Of a DNA stretch of 64,000 nt, positions 22,751-37,700 are shown in pieces. Position 1 is the stretch's first letter, and every line of letters begins with the position of its first letter. The stretch is taken from assembly GCA_964019055.1 (NCBI GenBank), contig OZ025223.1:1486125-1550124 (forward strand). The letters run 5' to 3'. The notes below the pieces were generated by a model, which did not search any database, was not told where the DNA came from, and saw only the letters and a program-made list of their open reading frames with translations. The DNA comes from Anthopleura xanthogrammica (lineage: Eukaryota; Cnidaria; Anthozoa; Actiniaria; Actiniidae). The position numbers were made by a program, and so were the translations under genes.

Positions 22751-25700
22751 ATTTTGGCTCATTTTCACACCTTTTTAAAAATTATGAATAATTTATGAAG
22801 AATGCAAAATAGGTCATTTTTGGCCATTTTGGGGCAAAAAGCATGGACTATAGCCCATGGTTTTGATCGATTTTGGCTCATTTTCACACCTTTTTTAAAA
22901 TTATGAATCATTTATGAAGAACGCAAAATAGGTCATTTTTGGCCATTTTTGGGCAAAAAGCATGGACTATAGCCCATGGTTTTGATCGATTTTGGCTCAT
23001 TTTCACACCTTTTTGAAAATTATGAATTATTTATGAAGAACGCAAAATAGGTCATTTTTGGCCATTTTGGGGCAAAAAGCATGGACTATAGCCCATGGTT
23101 TTGATCGATTTTGGCTCATTTTCACACCTTTTTGAAAATTATGAATTATTTATGAAGAACGCAAAATAGGTCATTTTTGGGCAAAAAGCATGGACTATAG
23201 CCCATGGTTTTGATCGATTTTGGCTCATTTTCACACCTTTTTGAAAATTATGAATTATTTATGAAGAACGCAAAATAGGTCATTTTTGGGCAAAAAGCAT
23301 GGACTATAGCCCATGGTTTTGATCGATTTTGGCTCATTTTCACACCTTTTTGAAAATTATGAATTATTTATGAAGAACGCAAAATAGCTCATTTTTGGGC
23401 AAAAAGCATGGACTATAGCCCATGGTTTTGATCGATTTTGGCTCATTTTCACACCTTTTTGAAAATTATGAATTATTTATGAAGAACGCAAAATAGGTCA
23501 TTTTTTGGCCATTTTTGGGCAAAAAGCATGGACTATAGCCCATGGTTTTGATCGATTTTGGCTCACTTTTACACCTTTTTGAAAATTATGAATTATTTAT
23601 GAAGAACGCAAAATAGGTCATTTTTGGGCAAAAAGCATGGACTACAGCCCATGGTTTTGATCGATTTTGGCTCATTTTCACACCTTTTTGAAAATTATGA
23701 ATTATTTATGAAGAACGCAAAATAGCTCATTTTTGGGCAAAAAGCATGGACTATAGCCCATGGTTTTGATCGATTTTGGCTCATTTTCACACCTTTTTGA
23801 AAATTATGAATTATTTATGAAGAACGCAAAATAGGTCATTTTTGGGCAAAAAGCATGGACTATAGCCCATGGTTTTGATCGATTTTGGCTCATTTTCACA
23901 CCTTTTTGAAAATTATGAATTATTTATGAAGAACGCAAAATAGGTCATTTTGGGGCAAAAAGCATGGACTATAGCCCATGGTTTTGATCGATTTTGGCTC
24001 ATTTTCACACCTTTTTGAAAATTATGAATTATTTATGAAGAACGCAAAATAGGTCATTTTTGGGCAAAAAGCATGGACTTTAGCCCATGGTTTTGATCGA
24101 TTTTGGCTCATTTTCACACCTTTTTGAAAATTATGAATTATTTATGAAGAACGCAAAATAGGTCATTTTGGGGCAAAAAGCATGGACTATAGCCCATGGT
24201 TTTGATCGATTTTGGCTCATTTTCACACCTTTTTGAAAATTATGAATTATTTATGAAGAACGCAAAATAGGTCATTTTTGGCCATTTTGGGGCAAAAAGC
24301 ATGGACTATAGCCCATGGTTTTGATCGATTTTGGCTCATTTTCACACCTTTTTGAAAATTATGAATTATTTATGAAGAACGCAAAATAGGTCATTTTTGG
24401 GCAAAAAGCATGGACTATAGCCCATGGTTTTGATCGATTTTGGCTCATTTTCACACCTTTTTGAAAATTATGAATTATTTATGAAGAACGCAAAATAGGT
24501 CATTTTTGGGCAAAAAGCATGGACTATAGCCCATGGTTTTGATGGATTTTGGCTCATTTTCACACCTTTTTGAAAATTATGAATTATTTATGAAGAACGC
24601 AAAATAGGTCATTTTTGGCCATTTTGGGGCAAAAAGCATGGACTATAGCCCATGGTTTTGATGGATTTTGGCTCATTTTCACACCTTTTTGAAAATTATG
24701 AATTATTTATGAAGAACGCAAAATAGGTCATTTTTGGCCATTTTGGGGCAAAAAGCATGGACTATAGCCCATGGTTTTGATCGATTTTGGCTCATTTTCA
24801 CACCTTTTTGAAAATTATGAATTATTTATGAAGAACGCAAAATAGGTCATTTTTGGGCAAAAAGCATGGACTATAGCCCATGGTTTTGATCGATTTTGGC
24901 TCATTTTCACACCTTTTTGAAAATTATGAATTATTTATGAAGAACGCAAAATAGGTCATTTTTGGCCATTTTGGGGCAAAAAGCATGGACTATAGCCCAT
25001 GGTTTTGATCGATTTTGGCTCATTTTCACACCTTTTTTAAAATTATGAATTATTTATGAAGAACGCAAAATAGGTCATTTTTGGCCATTTTGGGGCAAAA
25101 AGCATGGACTATAGCCCATGGTTTTGATCGATTTTGGCTCATTTTCACACCTTTTTGAAAATTATGAATTATTTATGAAGAACGCAAAATAGGTCATTTT
25201 TGGCCATTTTGGGGCAAAAAGCATGGACTATAGCCCATGGTTTTGATCGATTTTGGCTCATTTTCACACCTTTTTGAAAATTATGAATTATTTATGAAGA
25301 ACGCAAAATAGGTCATTTTGGGGCAAAAAGCATGGACTATAGCCCATGGTTTTGATCGATTTTGGCTCATTTTCACACCTTTTTGAAAATAATGAATTAT
25401 TTATGAAGAACGCAAAATAGGTCATTTTTGGGCAAAAAGCATGGACTATAGCCCATGGTTTTGATCGATTTTGGCTCATTTTCACACCTTTTTGAAAATT
25501 AGGAATTATTTATGAAGAAACGCAAAATAAGTCATTTTTGGTCATTTTTGGGCAAAAAGCATGGACTATAGCCCATGGTTTTGATCGATTTTGGCTCATT
25601 TTCACACCTTTTTGAAAATTATGAATTATTTATGAAGAACGCAAAATAGCTCATTTTTGGGCAAAAAGCATGGACTATAGCCCATGGTTTTGATCGATTT

Positions 25701-28700
25701 TGGCTCATTTTCACACCTTTTTGAAAATTATGAATTATTTATGAAGAACGCAAAATAGGTCCTTTTTGGCCATTTTTGGGCAAAAAGCATGGACTATAGC
25801 CCATGGTTTTGATCGATTTTGGCTCATTTTCACACCTTTTTGAAAATTATGAATTATTTATGAAGAACGCAAAATAGGTCGTTTTGGGGCAAAAAGCATG
25901 GACTATAGCCCATGGTTTTGATCGATTTTGGCTCATTTTCACACCTTTTTGAAAATTATGAATTATTTATGAAGAACGTAAAATAGGTCATTTTTGGCCA
26001 TTTTGGGGCAAAAAGCATGGACTATAGCCCATGGTTTTGATCGATTTTGGCTCATTTTCACACCTTTTTGAAAATTATGAATTATTTATGAAGAACGCAA
26101 AATAGGTCATTTTTGGGCAAAAAGCATGGACTATAGCCCATGGTTTTGATCGATTTTGGCTCATTTTCACACCTTTTTGAAAATTATGAATTATTTATGA
26201 AGAACGCAAAATAGCTCATTTTTGGGCAAAAAGCATGGACTATAGCCCATGGTTTTGATCGATTTTGGCTCATTTTCACACCTTTTTGAAAATTATGAAT
26301 TATTTATGAAGAACGCAAAATAGGTCATTTTTGGTCATTTTGGGGCAAAAAGCATGGACTATAGCCCATGGTTTTGATCGATTTTGGCTCATTTTCACAC
26401 CTTTTTGAAAATTATGAATTATTTATGAAGAACGCAAAATAGGTCATTTTTGGCCATTTTGGGGCAAAAAGCATGGACTATAGCCCATGGTTTTGATCGA
26501 TTTTGGCTCATTTTCACACCTTTTTTAAAATTCTGAATTATTTATGAAGAACGCAAAATAGCTCATTTTGGGGCAAAAAGCATGGACTATAGCCCATGGT
26601 TTTGATGGATTTTGGCTCATTTTCACACCTTTTTGAAAATTATGAATTATTTATGAAGAACGCAAAATAGGTCATTTTTGGGCAAAAAGCATGGACTATA
26701 GCCCATGGTTTTGATCGATTTTGGCTCATTTTCACACCTTTTTGAAAATTATGAATTATTTATGAAGAACGCAAAATAGGTCCTTTTTGGCCATTTTTGG
26801 GCAAAAAGCATGGACTATAGCCCATGGTTTTGATCGATTTTGGCTCATTTTCACACCTTTTTGAAAATTATGAATTATTTATGAAGAACGCAAAATAGGT
26901 CGTTTTGGGGCAAAAAGCATGGACTATAGCCCATGGTTTTGATCGATTTTGGCTCATTTTCACACCTTTTTGAAAATTATGAATTATTTATGAAGAACGT
27001 AAAATAGGTCATTTTTGGCCATTTTGGGGCAAAAAGCATGGACTATAGCCCATGGTTTTGATCGATTTTGGCTCATTTTCACACCTTTTTGAAAATTATG
27101 AATTATTTATGAAGAACGCAAAATAGGTCATTTTTGGGCAAAAAGCATGGACTATAGCCCATGGTTTTGATCGATTTTGGCTCATTTTCACACCTTTTTG
27201 AAAATTATGAATTATTTATGAAGAACGCAAAATAGCTCATTTTTGGGCAAAAAGCATGGACTATAGCCCATGGTTTTGATCGATTTTGGCTCATTTTCAC
27301 ACCTTTTTGAAAATTATGAATTATTTATGAAGAACGCAAAATAGGTCATTTTTGGTCATTTTGGGGCAAAAAGCATGGACTATAGCCCATGGTTTTGATC
27401 GATTTTGGCTCATTTTCACACCTTTTTTAAAATTCTGAATTATTTATGAAGAACGCAAAATAGCTCATTTTGGGGCAAAAAGCATGGACTATAGCCCATG
27501 GTTTTGATGGATTTTGGCTCATTTTCACACCTTTTTGAAAATTATGAATTATTTATGAAGAACGCAAAATAGGTCATTTTTGGCCATTTTTGGGCAAAAA
27601 GCATGGACTATAGCCCATGGTTTTGATCGATTTTGGCTCATTTTCACACCTTTTTGAAAATTCTGAATTATTTATGAAGAACGCAAAATAGGTCATTTTT
27701 GGGCAAAAAGCATGGACTATAGCCCATGGTTTTGATCGATTTTGGCTCATTTTCACACCTTTTTGAAAATTATGAATTATTTATGAAGAACGCAAAATAG
27801 CTCATTTTTGGGCAAAAAGCATGGACTATAGCCCATGGTTTTGATGGATTTTGGCTCATTTTCACACCTTTTTGAAAATTATGAATTATTTATGAAGAAC
27901 GCAAAATAGGTCATTTTTGGCCATTTTGGGGCAAAAAGCATGGACTATAGCCCATGGTTTTGATCGATTTTGGCTCATTTTCACACCTTTTTGAAAATTA
28001 TGAATTATTTATGAAGAACGCAAAATAGGTCATTTTGGGGCAAAAAGCATGGACTATAGCCCATGGTTTTGATCGATTTTGGCTCATTTTCACACCTTTT
28101 TGAAAATTATGAATTATTTATGAAGAACGTAAAATAGGTCATTTTTGGCCATTTTGGGGCAAAAAGCATGGACTATAGCCCATGGTTTTGATCGATTTTG
28201 GCTCATTTTCACACCTTTTTGAAAATTATGAATTATTTATGAAGAACGCAAAATAGGTCATTTTTGGGCAAAAAGCATGGACTATAGCCCATGGTTTTGA
28301 TCGATTTTGGCTCATTTTCACACCTTTTTGAAAATTATGAATTATTTATGAAGAACGCAAAATAGCTCATTTTTGGGCAAAAAGCATGGACTATAGCCCA
28401 TGGTTTTGATCGATTTTGGCTCATTTTCACACCTTTTTGAAAATTATGAATTATTTATGAAGAACGCAAAATAGGTCATTTTTGGTCATTTTGGGGCAAA
28501 AAGCATGGACTATAGCCCATGGTTTTGATCGATTTTGGCTCATTTTCACACCTTTTTTAAAATTCTGAATTATTTATGAAGAACGCAAAATAGCTCATTT
28601 TGGGGCAAAAAGCATGGACTATAGCCCATGGTTTTGATGGATTTTGGCTCATTTTCACACCTTTTTGAAAATTATGAATTATTTATGAAGAACGCAAAAT

Positions 28701-31700
28701 AGGTCATTTTTGGCCATTTTTGGGCAAAAAGCATGGACTATAGCCCATGGTTTTGATCGATTTTGGCTCATTTTCACACCTTTTTGAAAATTCTGAATTA
28801 TTTATGAAGAACGCAAAATAGGTCATTTTTGGGCAAAAAGCATGGACTATAGCCCATGGTTTTGATCGATTTTGGCTCATTTTCACACCTTTTTGAAAAT
28901 TATGAATTATTTATGAAGAACGCAAAATAGCTCATTTTGGGGCAAAAAGCATGGACTATAGCCCATGGTTTTGATGGATTTTGGCTCATTTTCACACCTT
29001 TTTGAAAATTATGAATTATTTATGAAGAACGCAAAATAGGTCATTTTTGGCCATTTTGGGGCAAAAAGCATGGACTATAGCCCATGGTTTTGATCGATTT
29101 TGGCTCATTTTCACACCTTTTTGAAAATTATGAATTATTTATGAAGAACGCAAAATAGGTCATTTTGGGGCAAAAAGCATGGACTATAGCCCATGGTTTT
29201 GATGGATTTTGGCTCATTTTCACACCTTTTTGAAAATTATGAATTATTTATGAAGAACGCAAAATAGGTCATTTTGGGGCAAAAAGCATGGACTATAGCC
29301 CATGGTTTTGATCGATTTTGGCTCATTTTCACACCTTTTTTAAAATTATGAATTATTTATGAAGAACGCAAAATAGGTCATTTTTGGCCATTTTTGGGCA
29401 AAAAGCATGGACTATAGCCCATGGTTTTGATCGATTTTGGCTCATTTTCACACCTTTTTGAAAATTATGAATTATTTATGAAGAACGCAAAATAGGTCAT
29501 TTTTGGCCATTTTTGGGCAAAAAGCATGGACTATAGCCCATGGTTTTGATCGATTTTGGCTCATTTTCACACCTTTTTGAAAATTATGAATTATTTATGA
29601 AGAACGCAAAATAGGTCGTTTTGGTGCAAAAAGCATGGACTATAGCCCATGGTTTTGATCGATTTTGGCTCATTTTCACACCTTTTTGAAAATTATGAAT
29701 TATTTATGAAGAACGTAAAATAGGTCATTTTTGGCCATTTTGGGGCAAAAAGCATGGACTATAGCCCATGGTTTTGATCGATTTTGGCTCATTTTCACAC
29801 CTTTTTGAAAATTATGAATTATTTATGAAGAACGCAAAATAGGTCATTTTTGGTCATTTTGGGGCAAAAAGCATGGACTATAGCCCATGGTTTTGATCGA
29901 TTTTGGCTCATTTTCACACCTTTTTGAAAATTATGAATTATTTATGAAGAACGCAAAATAGGTCATTTTTGGCCATTTTGGGGCAAAAAGCATGGACTAT
30001 AGCCCATGGTTTTGATCGATTTTGGCTCATTTTCACACCTTTTTTAAAATTCTGAATTATTTATGAAGAACGCAAAATAGGTCATTTTTGGCCATTTTGG
30101 GGCAAAAAGCATGGACTATAGCCCATGGTTTTGATCGATTTTGGCTCATTTTCACACCTTTTTGAAAATTATGAATTATTTATGAAGAACGCAAAATAGG
30201 TCATTTTTGGGCAAAAAGCATGGACTATAGCCCATGGTTTTGATCGATTTTGGCTCATTTTCACACCTTTTTGAAAATTATGAATTATTTATGAAGAACG
30301 CAAAATAGGTCCTTTTTGGCCATTTTTGGGCAAAAAGCATGGACTATAGCCCATGGTTTTGATCGATTTTGGCTCATTTTCACACCTTTTTGAAAATTAT
30401 GAATTATTTATGAAGAACGCAAAATAGGTCGTTTTGGGGCAAAAAGCATGGACTATAGCCCATGGTTTTGATCGATTTTGGCTCATTTTCACACCTTTTT
30501 GAAAATTATGAATTATTTATGAAGAACGTAAAATAGGTCATTTTTGGCCATTTTGGGGCAAAAAGCATGGACTATAGCCCATGGTTTTGATCGATTTTGG
30601 CTCATTTTCACACCTTTTTGAAAATTATGAATTATTTATGAAGAACGCAAAATAGGTCATTTTTGGTCATTTTGGGGCAAAAAGCATGGACTATAGCCCA
30701 TGGTTTTGATCGATTTTGGCTCATTTTCACACCTTTTTTAAAATTCTGAATTATTTATGAAGAACGCAAAATAGCTCATTTTGGGGCAAAAAGCATGGAC
30801 TATAGCCCATGGTTTTGATGGATTTTGGCTCATTTTCACACCTTTTTGAAAATTATGAATTATTTATGAAGAACGCAAAATAGGTCATTTTTGGCCATTT
30901 TTGGGCAAAAAGCATGGACTATAGCCCATGGTTTTGATCGATTTTGGCTCATTTTCACACCTTTTTGAAAATTCTGAATTATTTATGAAGAACGCAAAAT
31001 AGGTCATTTTTGGGCAAAAAGCATGGACTATAGCCCATGGTTTTGATCGATTTTGGCTCATTTTCACACCTTTTTGAAAATTATGAATTATTTATGAAGA
31101 ACGCAAAATAGCTCATTTTGGGGCAAAAAGCATGGACTATAGCCCATGGTTTTGATGGATTTTGGCTCATTTTCACACCTTTTTGAAAATTATGAATTAT
31201 TTATGAAGAACGCAAAATAGGTCATTTTTGGCCATTTTGGGGCAAAAAGCATGGACTATAGCCCATGGTTTTGATCGATTTTGGCTCATTTTCACACCTT
31301 TTTGAAAATTATGAATTATTTATGAAGAACGCAAAATAGGTCATTTTGGGGCAAAAAGCATGGACTATAGCCCATGGTTTTGATCGATTTTGGCTCATTT
31401 TCACACCTTTTTTAAAATTATGAATTATTTATGAAGAACGCAAAATAGGTCATTTTTGGCCATTTTTGGGCAAAAAGCATGGACTATAGCCCATGGTTTT
31501 GATCGATTTTGGCTCATTTTCACACCTTTTTGAAAATTATGAATTATTTATGAAGAACGCAAAATAGGTCATTTTTGGCCATTTTTGGGCAAAAAGCATG
31601 GACTATAGCCCATGGTTTTGATCGATTTTGGCTCATTTTCACACCTTTTTGAAAATTATGAATTATTTATGAAGAACGCAAAATAGGTCGTTTTGGTGCA

Positions 31701-34700
31701 AAAAGCATGGACTATAGCCCATGGTTTTGATCGATTTTGGCTCATTTTCACACCTTTTTGAAAATTATGAATTATTTATGAAGAACGTAAAATAGGTCAT
31801 TTTTGGCCATTTTGGGGCAAAAAGCATGGACTATAGCCCATGGTTTTGATCGATTTTGGCTCATTTTCACACCTTTTTGAAAATTATGAATTATTTATGA
31901 AGAACGCAAAATAGGTCATTTTTGGTCATTTTGGGGCAAAAAGCATGGACTATAGCCCATGGTTTTGATCGATTTTGGCTCATTTTCACACCTTTTTGAA
32001 AATTATGAATTATTTATGAAGAACGCAAAATAGGTCATTTTTGGCCATTTTGGGGCAAAAAGCATGGACTATAGCCCATGGTTTTGATCGATTTTGGCTC
32101 ATTTTCACACCTTTTTTAAAATTCTGAATTATTTATGAAGAACGCAAAATAGGTCATTTTTGGCCATTTTGGGGCAAAAAGCATGGACTATAGCCCATGG
32201 TTTTGATCGATTTTGGCTCATTTTCACACCTTTTTGAAAATTATGAATTATTTATGAAGAACGCAAAATAGGTCATTTTTGGGCAAAAAGCATGGACTAT
32301 AGCCCATGGTTTTGATCGATTTTGGCTCATTTTCACACCTTTTTGAAAATTATGAATTATTTATGAAGAACGCAAAATAGGTCCTTTTTGGCCATTTTTG
32401 GGCAAAAAGCATGGACTATAGCCCATGGTTTTGATCGATTTTGGCTCATTTTCACACCTTTTTGAAAATTATGAATTATTTATGAAGAACGCAAAATAGG
32501 TCGTTTTGGGGCAAAAAGCATGGACTATAGCCCATGGTTTTGATCGATTTTGGCTCATTTTCACACCTTTTTGAAAATTATGAATTATTTATGAAGAACG
32601 TAAAATAGGTCATTTTTGGCCATTTTGGGGCAAAAAGCATGGACTATAGCCCATGGTTTTGATCGATTTTGGCTCATTTTCACACCTTTTTGAAAATTAT
32701 GAATTATTTATGAAGAACGCAAAATAGGTCATTTTTGGGCAAAAAGCATCGACTATAGCCCATGGTTTTGATCGATTTTGGCTCATTTTCACACCTTTTT
32801 GAAAATTATGAATTATTTATGAAGAACGCAAAATAGCTCATTTTTGGGCAAAAAGCATGGACTATAGCCCATGGTTTTGATCGATTTTGGCTCATTTTCA
32901 CACCTTTTTGAAAATTATGAATTATTTATGAAGAACGCAAAATAGGTCATTTTTGGTCATTTTGGGGCAAAAAGCATGGACTATAGCCCATGGTTTTGAT
33001 CGATTTTGGCTCATTTTCACACCTTTTTTAAAATTCTGAATTATTTATGAAGAACGCAAAATAGCTCATTTTGGGGCAAAAAGCATGGACTATAGCCCAT
33101 GGTTTTGATGGATTTTGGCTCATTTTCACACCTTTTTGAAAATTATGAATTATTTATGAAGAACGCAAAATAGGTCATTTTTGGCCATTTTTGGGCAAAA
33201 AGCATGGACTATAGCCCATGGTTTTGATCGATTTTGGCTCATTTTCACACCTTTTTGAAAATTCTGAATTATTTATGAAGAACGCAAAATAGGTCATTTT
33301 TGGGCAAAAAGCATGGACTATAGCCCATGGTTTTGATCGATTTTGGCTCATTTTCACACCTTTTTGAAAATTATGAATTATTTATGAAGAACGCAAAATA
33401 GCTCATTTTGGGGCAAAAAGCATGGACTATAGCCCATGGTTTTGATGGATTTTGGCTCATTTTCACACCTTTTTGAAAATTATGAATTATTTATGAAGAA
33501 CGCAAAATAGGTCATTTTTGGCCATTTTGGGGCAAAAAGCATGGACTATAGCCCATGGTTTTGATCGATTTTGGCTCATTTTCACACCTTTTTGAAAATT
33601 ATGAATTATTTATGAAGAACGCAAAATAGGTCATTTTGGGGCAAAAAGCATGGACTATAGCCCATGGTTTTGATGGATTTTGGCTCATTTTCACACCTTT
33701 TTGAAAATTATGAATTATTTATGAAGAACGCAAAATAGGTCATTTTGGGGCAAAAAGCATGGACTATAGCCCATGGTTTTGATCGATTTTGGCTCATTTT
33801 CACACCTTTTTTAAAATTATGAATTATTTATGAAGAACGCAAAATAGGTCATTTTTGGCCATTTTTGGGCAAAAATCATGGACTATAGCCCATGGTTTTG
33901 ATCGATTTTGGCTCATTTTCACACCTTTTTGAAAATTATGAATTATTTATGAAGAACGCAAAATAGGTCATTTTTGGCCATTTTTGGGCAAAAAGCATGG
34001 ACTATAGCCCATGGTTTTGATCGATTTTGGCTCATTTTCACACCTTTTTGAAAATTATGAATTATTTATGAAGAACGCAAAATAGGTCGTTTTGGTGCAA
34101 AAAGCATGGACTATAGCCCATGGTTTTGATCGATTTTGGCTCATTTTCACACCTTTTTGAAAATTATGAATTATTTATGAAGAACGTAAAATAGGTCATT
34201 TTTGGCCATTTTGGGGCAAAAAGCATGGACTATAGCCCATGGTTTTGATCGATTTTGGCTCATTTTCACACCTTTTTGAAAATTATGAATTATTTATGAA
34301 GAACGCAAAATAGGTCATTTTTGGTCATTTTGGGGCAAAAAGCATGGACTATAGCCCATGGTTTTGATCGATTTTGGCTCATTTTCACACCTTTTTGAAA
34401 ATTATGAATTATTTATGAAGAACGCAAAATAGGTCATTTTTGGCCATTTTGGGGCAAAAAGCATGGACTATAGCCCATGGTTTTGATCGATTTTGGCTCA
34501 TTTTCACACCTTTTTTAAAATTCTGAATTATTTATGAAGAACGCAAAATAGGTCATTTTTGGCCATTTTGGGGCAAAAAGCATGGACTATAGCCCATGGT
34601 TTTGATCGATTTTGGCTCATTTTCACACCTTTTTGAAAATTATGAATTATTTATGAAGAACGCAAAATAGGTCATTTTTGGCCATTTTTGGGCAAAAAGC

Positions 34701-37700
34701 ATGGACTATAGCCCATGGTTTTGATCGATTTTGGCTCATTTTCACACCTTTTTGAAAATTCTGAATTATTTATGAAGAACGCAAAATAGGTCATTTTTGG
34801 GCAAAAAGCATGGACTATAGCCCATGGTTTTGATCGATTTTGGCTCATTTTCACACCTTTTTGAAAATTATGAATTATTTATGAAGAACGCAAAATAGCT
34901 CATTTTGGGGCAAAAAGCATGGACTATAGCCCATGGTTTTGATCGATTTTGGCTCATTTTCACACCTTTTTGAAAATTATGAATTATTTATGAAGAACGC
35001 AAAATAGGTCATTTTTGGCCATTTTGGGGCAAAAAGCATGGACTATAGCCCATGGTTTTGATCGATTTTGGCTCATTTTCACACCTTTTTGAAAATTATG
35101 AATTATTTATGAAGAACGCAAAATAGGCCTTTTTTTGCCATTTTGGGGCAAAAAGCATGGACTATAGCCCATGGTTTTGATCGATTTTGGCTCATTTTCA
35201 CACCTTTTTGAAAATTATGAATTATTTATGAAGAACGCAAAATAGGTCATTTTTGGCCATTTTTGGGCAAAAAGCATGGACTATAGCCCATGGTTTTGAT
35301 CGATTTTGGCTCATTTTCACACCTTTTTGAAAATTATGAATTATTTATGAAGAACGCAAAATAGGTCGTTTTGGGGCAAAAAGCATGGACTATAGCCCAT
35401 GGTTTTGATCGATTTTGGCTCATTTTCACACCTTTTTGAAAATTATGAATTATTTATGAAGAACGTAAAATAGGTCATTTTTGGCCATTTTGGGGCAAAA
35501 AGCATGGACTATAGCCCATGGTTTTGATCGATTTTGGCTCATTTTCACACCTTTTTGAAAATTATGAATTATTTATGAAGAACGCAAAATAGGTCATTTT
35601 TGGGCAAAAAGCATGGACTATAGCCCATGGTTTTGATCGATTTTGGCTCATTTTCACACCTTTTTGAAAATTCTGAATTATTTATGAAGAACGCAAAATA
35701 GGTCATTTTTGGGCAAAAAGCATGGACTATAGCCCATGGTTTTGATCGATTTTGGCTCATTTTCACACCTTTTTGAAAATTATGAATTATTTATGAAGAA
35801 CGCAAAATAGGTCATTTTTGGGCAAAAAGCATGGACTATAGCCCATGGTTTTGATCGATTTTGGCTCATTTTCACACCTTTTTGAAAATTATGAATTATT
35901 TATGAAGAACGCAAAATAGGTCATTTTTGGGCAAAAAGCATGGACTATAGCCCATGGTTTTGATCGATTTTGGCTCATTTTCACACCTTTTTGAAAATTA
36001 TGAATTATTTATGAAGAACGCAAAATAGGTCATTTTTGGGCAAAAAGCATGGACTATAGCCCATGGTTTTGATCGATTTTGGCTCATTTTCACACCTTTT
36101 TGAAAATTATGAATTATTTATGAAGAACGCAAAATAGGTCATTTTTGGGCAAAAAGCATGGACTATAGCCCATGGTTTTGATCGATTTTGGCTCATTTTC
36201 ACACCTTTTTTAAAATTATGAATTATTTATGAAGAACGCAAAATAGGTCATTTTTGGGCAAAAAGCATGGACTATAGCCCATGGTTTTGATCGATTTTGG
36301 CTCATTTTCACACCTTTTTGAAAATTATGAATTATTTATGAAGAACGCAAAATAGGTCATTTTTGGGCAAAAAGCATGGACTATAGCCCATGGTTTTGAT
36401 CGATTTTGGCTCATTTTCACACCTTTTTCAAAATTATGAATTATTTATGAAGAACGCAAAATAGCTCATTTTGGGGCAAAAAGCATGGACTATAGCCCAT
36501 GGTTTTGATCGATTTTGGCTCATTTTCACACCTTTTTTAAAATTATGAATTATTTATGAAGAACGCAAAATAGGTCATTTTGGGGCAAAAAGCATGGACT
36601 ATAGCCCATGGTTTTGATCGATTTTGGCTCATTTTCACACCTTTTTTAAAATTATGAATTATTTATGAAGAACGCAAAATAGGTCATTTTTGGGCAAAAA
36701 GCATGGACTATAGCCCATGGTTTTGATGGATTTTGGCTCATTTTCACACCTTTTTCAAAATTATGAATTATTTATGAAGAACGCAAAATAGGTCATTTTT
36801 GGGCAAAAAGCATGGACTATAGCCCATGGTTTTGATCGATTTTGGCTCATTTTCACACCTTTTTTAAAATTATGAATCATTTATGAAGAACGCAAAATAG
36901 CTCATTTTGGGGCAAAAAGCATGGACTATAGCCCATGGTTTTGATGGATTTTGGCTCATTTTCACACCTTTTTTAAAATTATGAATTATTTATGAAGAAC
37001 GCAAAATAGGTCATTTTTGGTCATTTTGGGGCAAAAAGCATGGACTATAGCCCATGGTTTTGATCGATTTTGGCTCATTTTCACACCTTTTTGAAAATTA
37101 TGAATTATTTATGAAGAACGCAAAATAGGTCATTTTTGGCCATTTTTGGGAAAAAAGCATGGACTATAGCCCATGGTTTTGATCGATTTTGGCTCATTTT
37201 CACACCTTTTTTAAAATTATGAATTATTTATGAAGAACGCAAAATAGCTCATTTTGGGGCAAAAAGCATGGACTATAGCCCATGGTTTTGATCGATTTTG
37301 GCTCATTTTCACACCTTTTTTAAAATTATGAATTATTTATGAAGAACGCAAAATAGCTCATTTTGGGGCAAAAAGCATGGACTATAGCCCATGGTTTTGA
37401 TGGATTTTGGCTCATTTTCACACCTTTTTTAAAATTATGAATTATTTATGAAGAACGCAAAATAGGTCATTTTTGGCCATTTTTGGGCAAAAAGCATGGA
37501 CTATAGCCCATGGTTTTGATCGATTTTGGCTCATTTTCACACCTTTTTTAAAATTATGAATTATTTATGAAGAACGCAAAATAGGTCATTTTTGGGCAAA
37601 AAGCATGGACTATAGCCCATGGTTTTGATCGATTTTGGCTCATTTTCACACCTTTTTGAAAATTATGAATTATTTATGAAGAACGCAAAATAGGTCATTT

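Noticed and set aside
27574..35766. Recurrent identical 60-65-codon minus-strand frames in the satellite
   Set aside because: Each covers about one and a half satellite monomers and exists only where an A-to-C variant removes a stop. Monomer lengths of 109 and 119 bp prevent a continuing frame.
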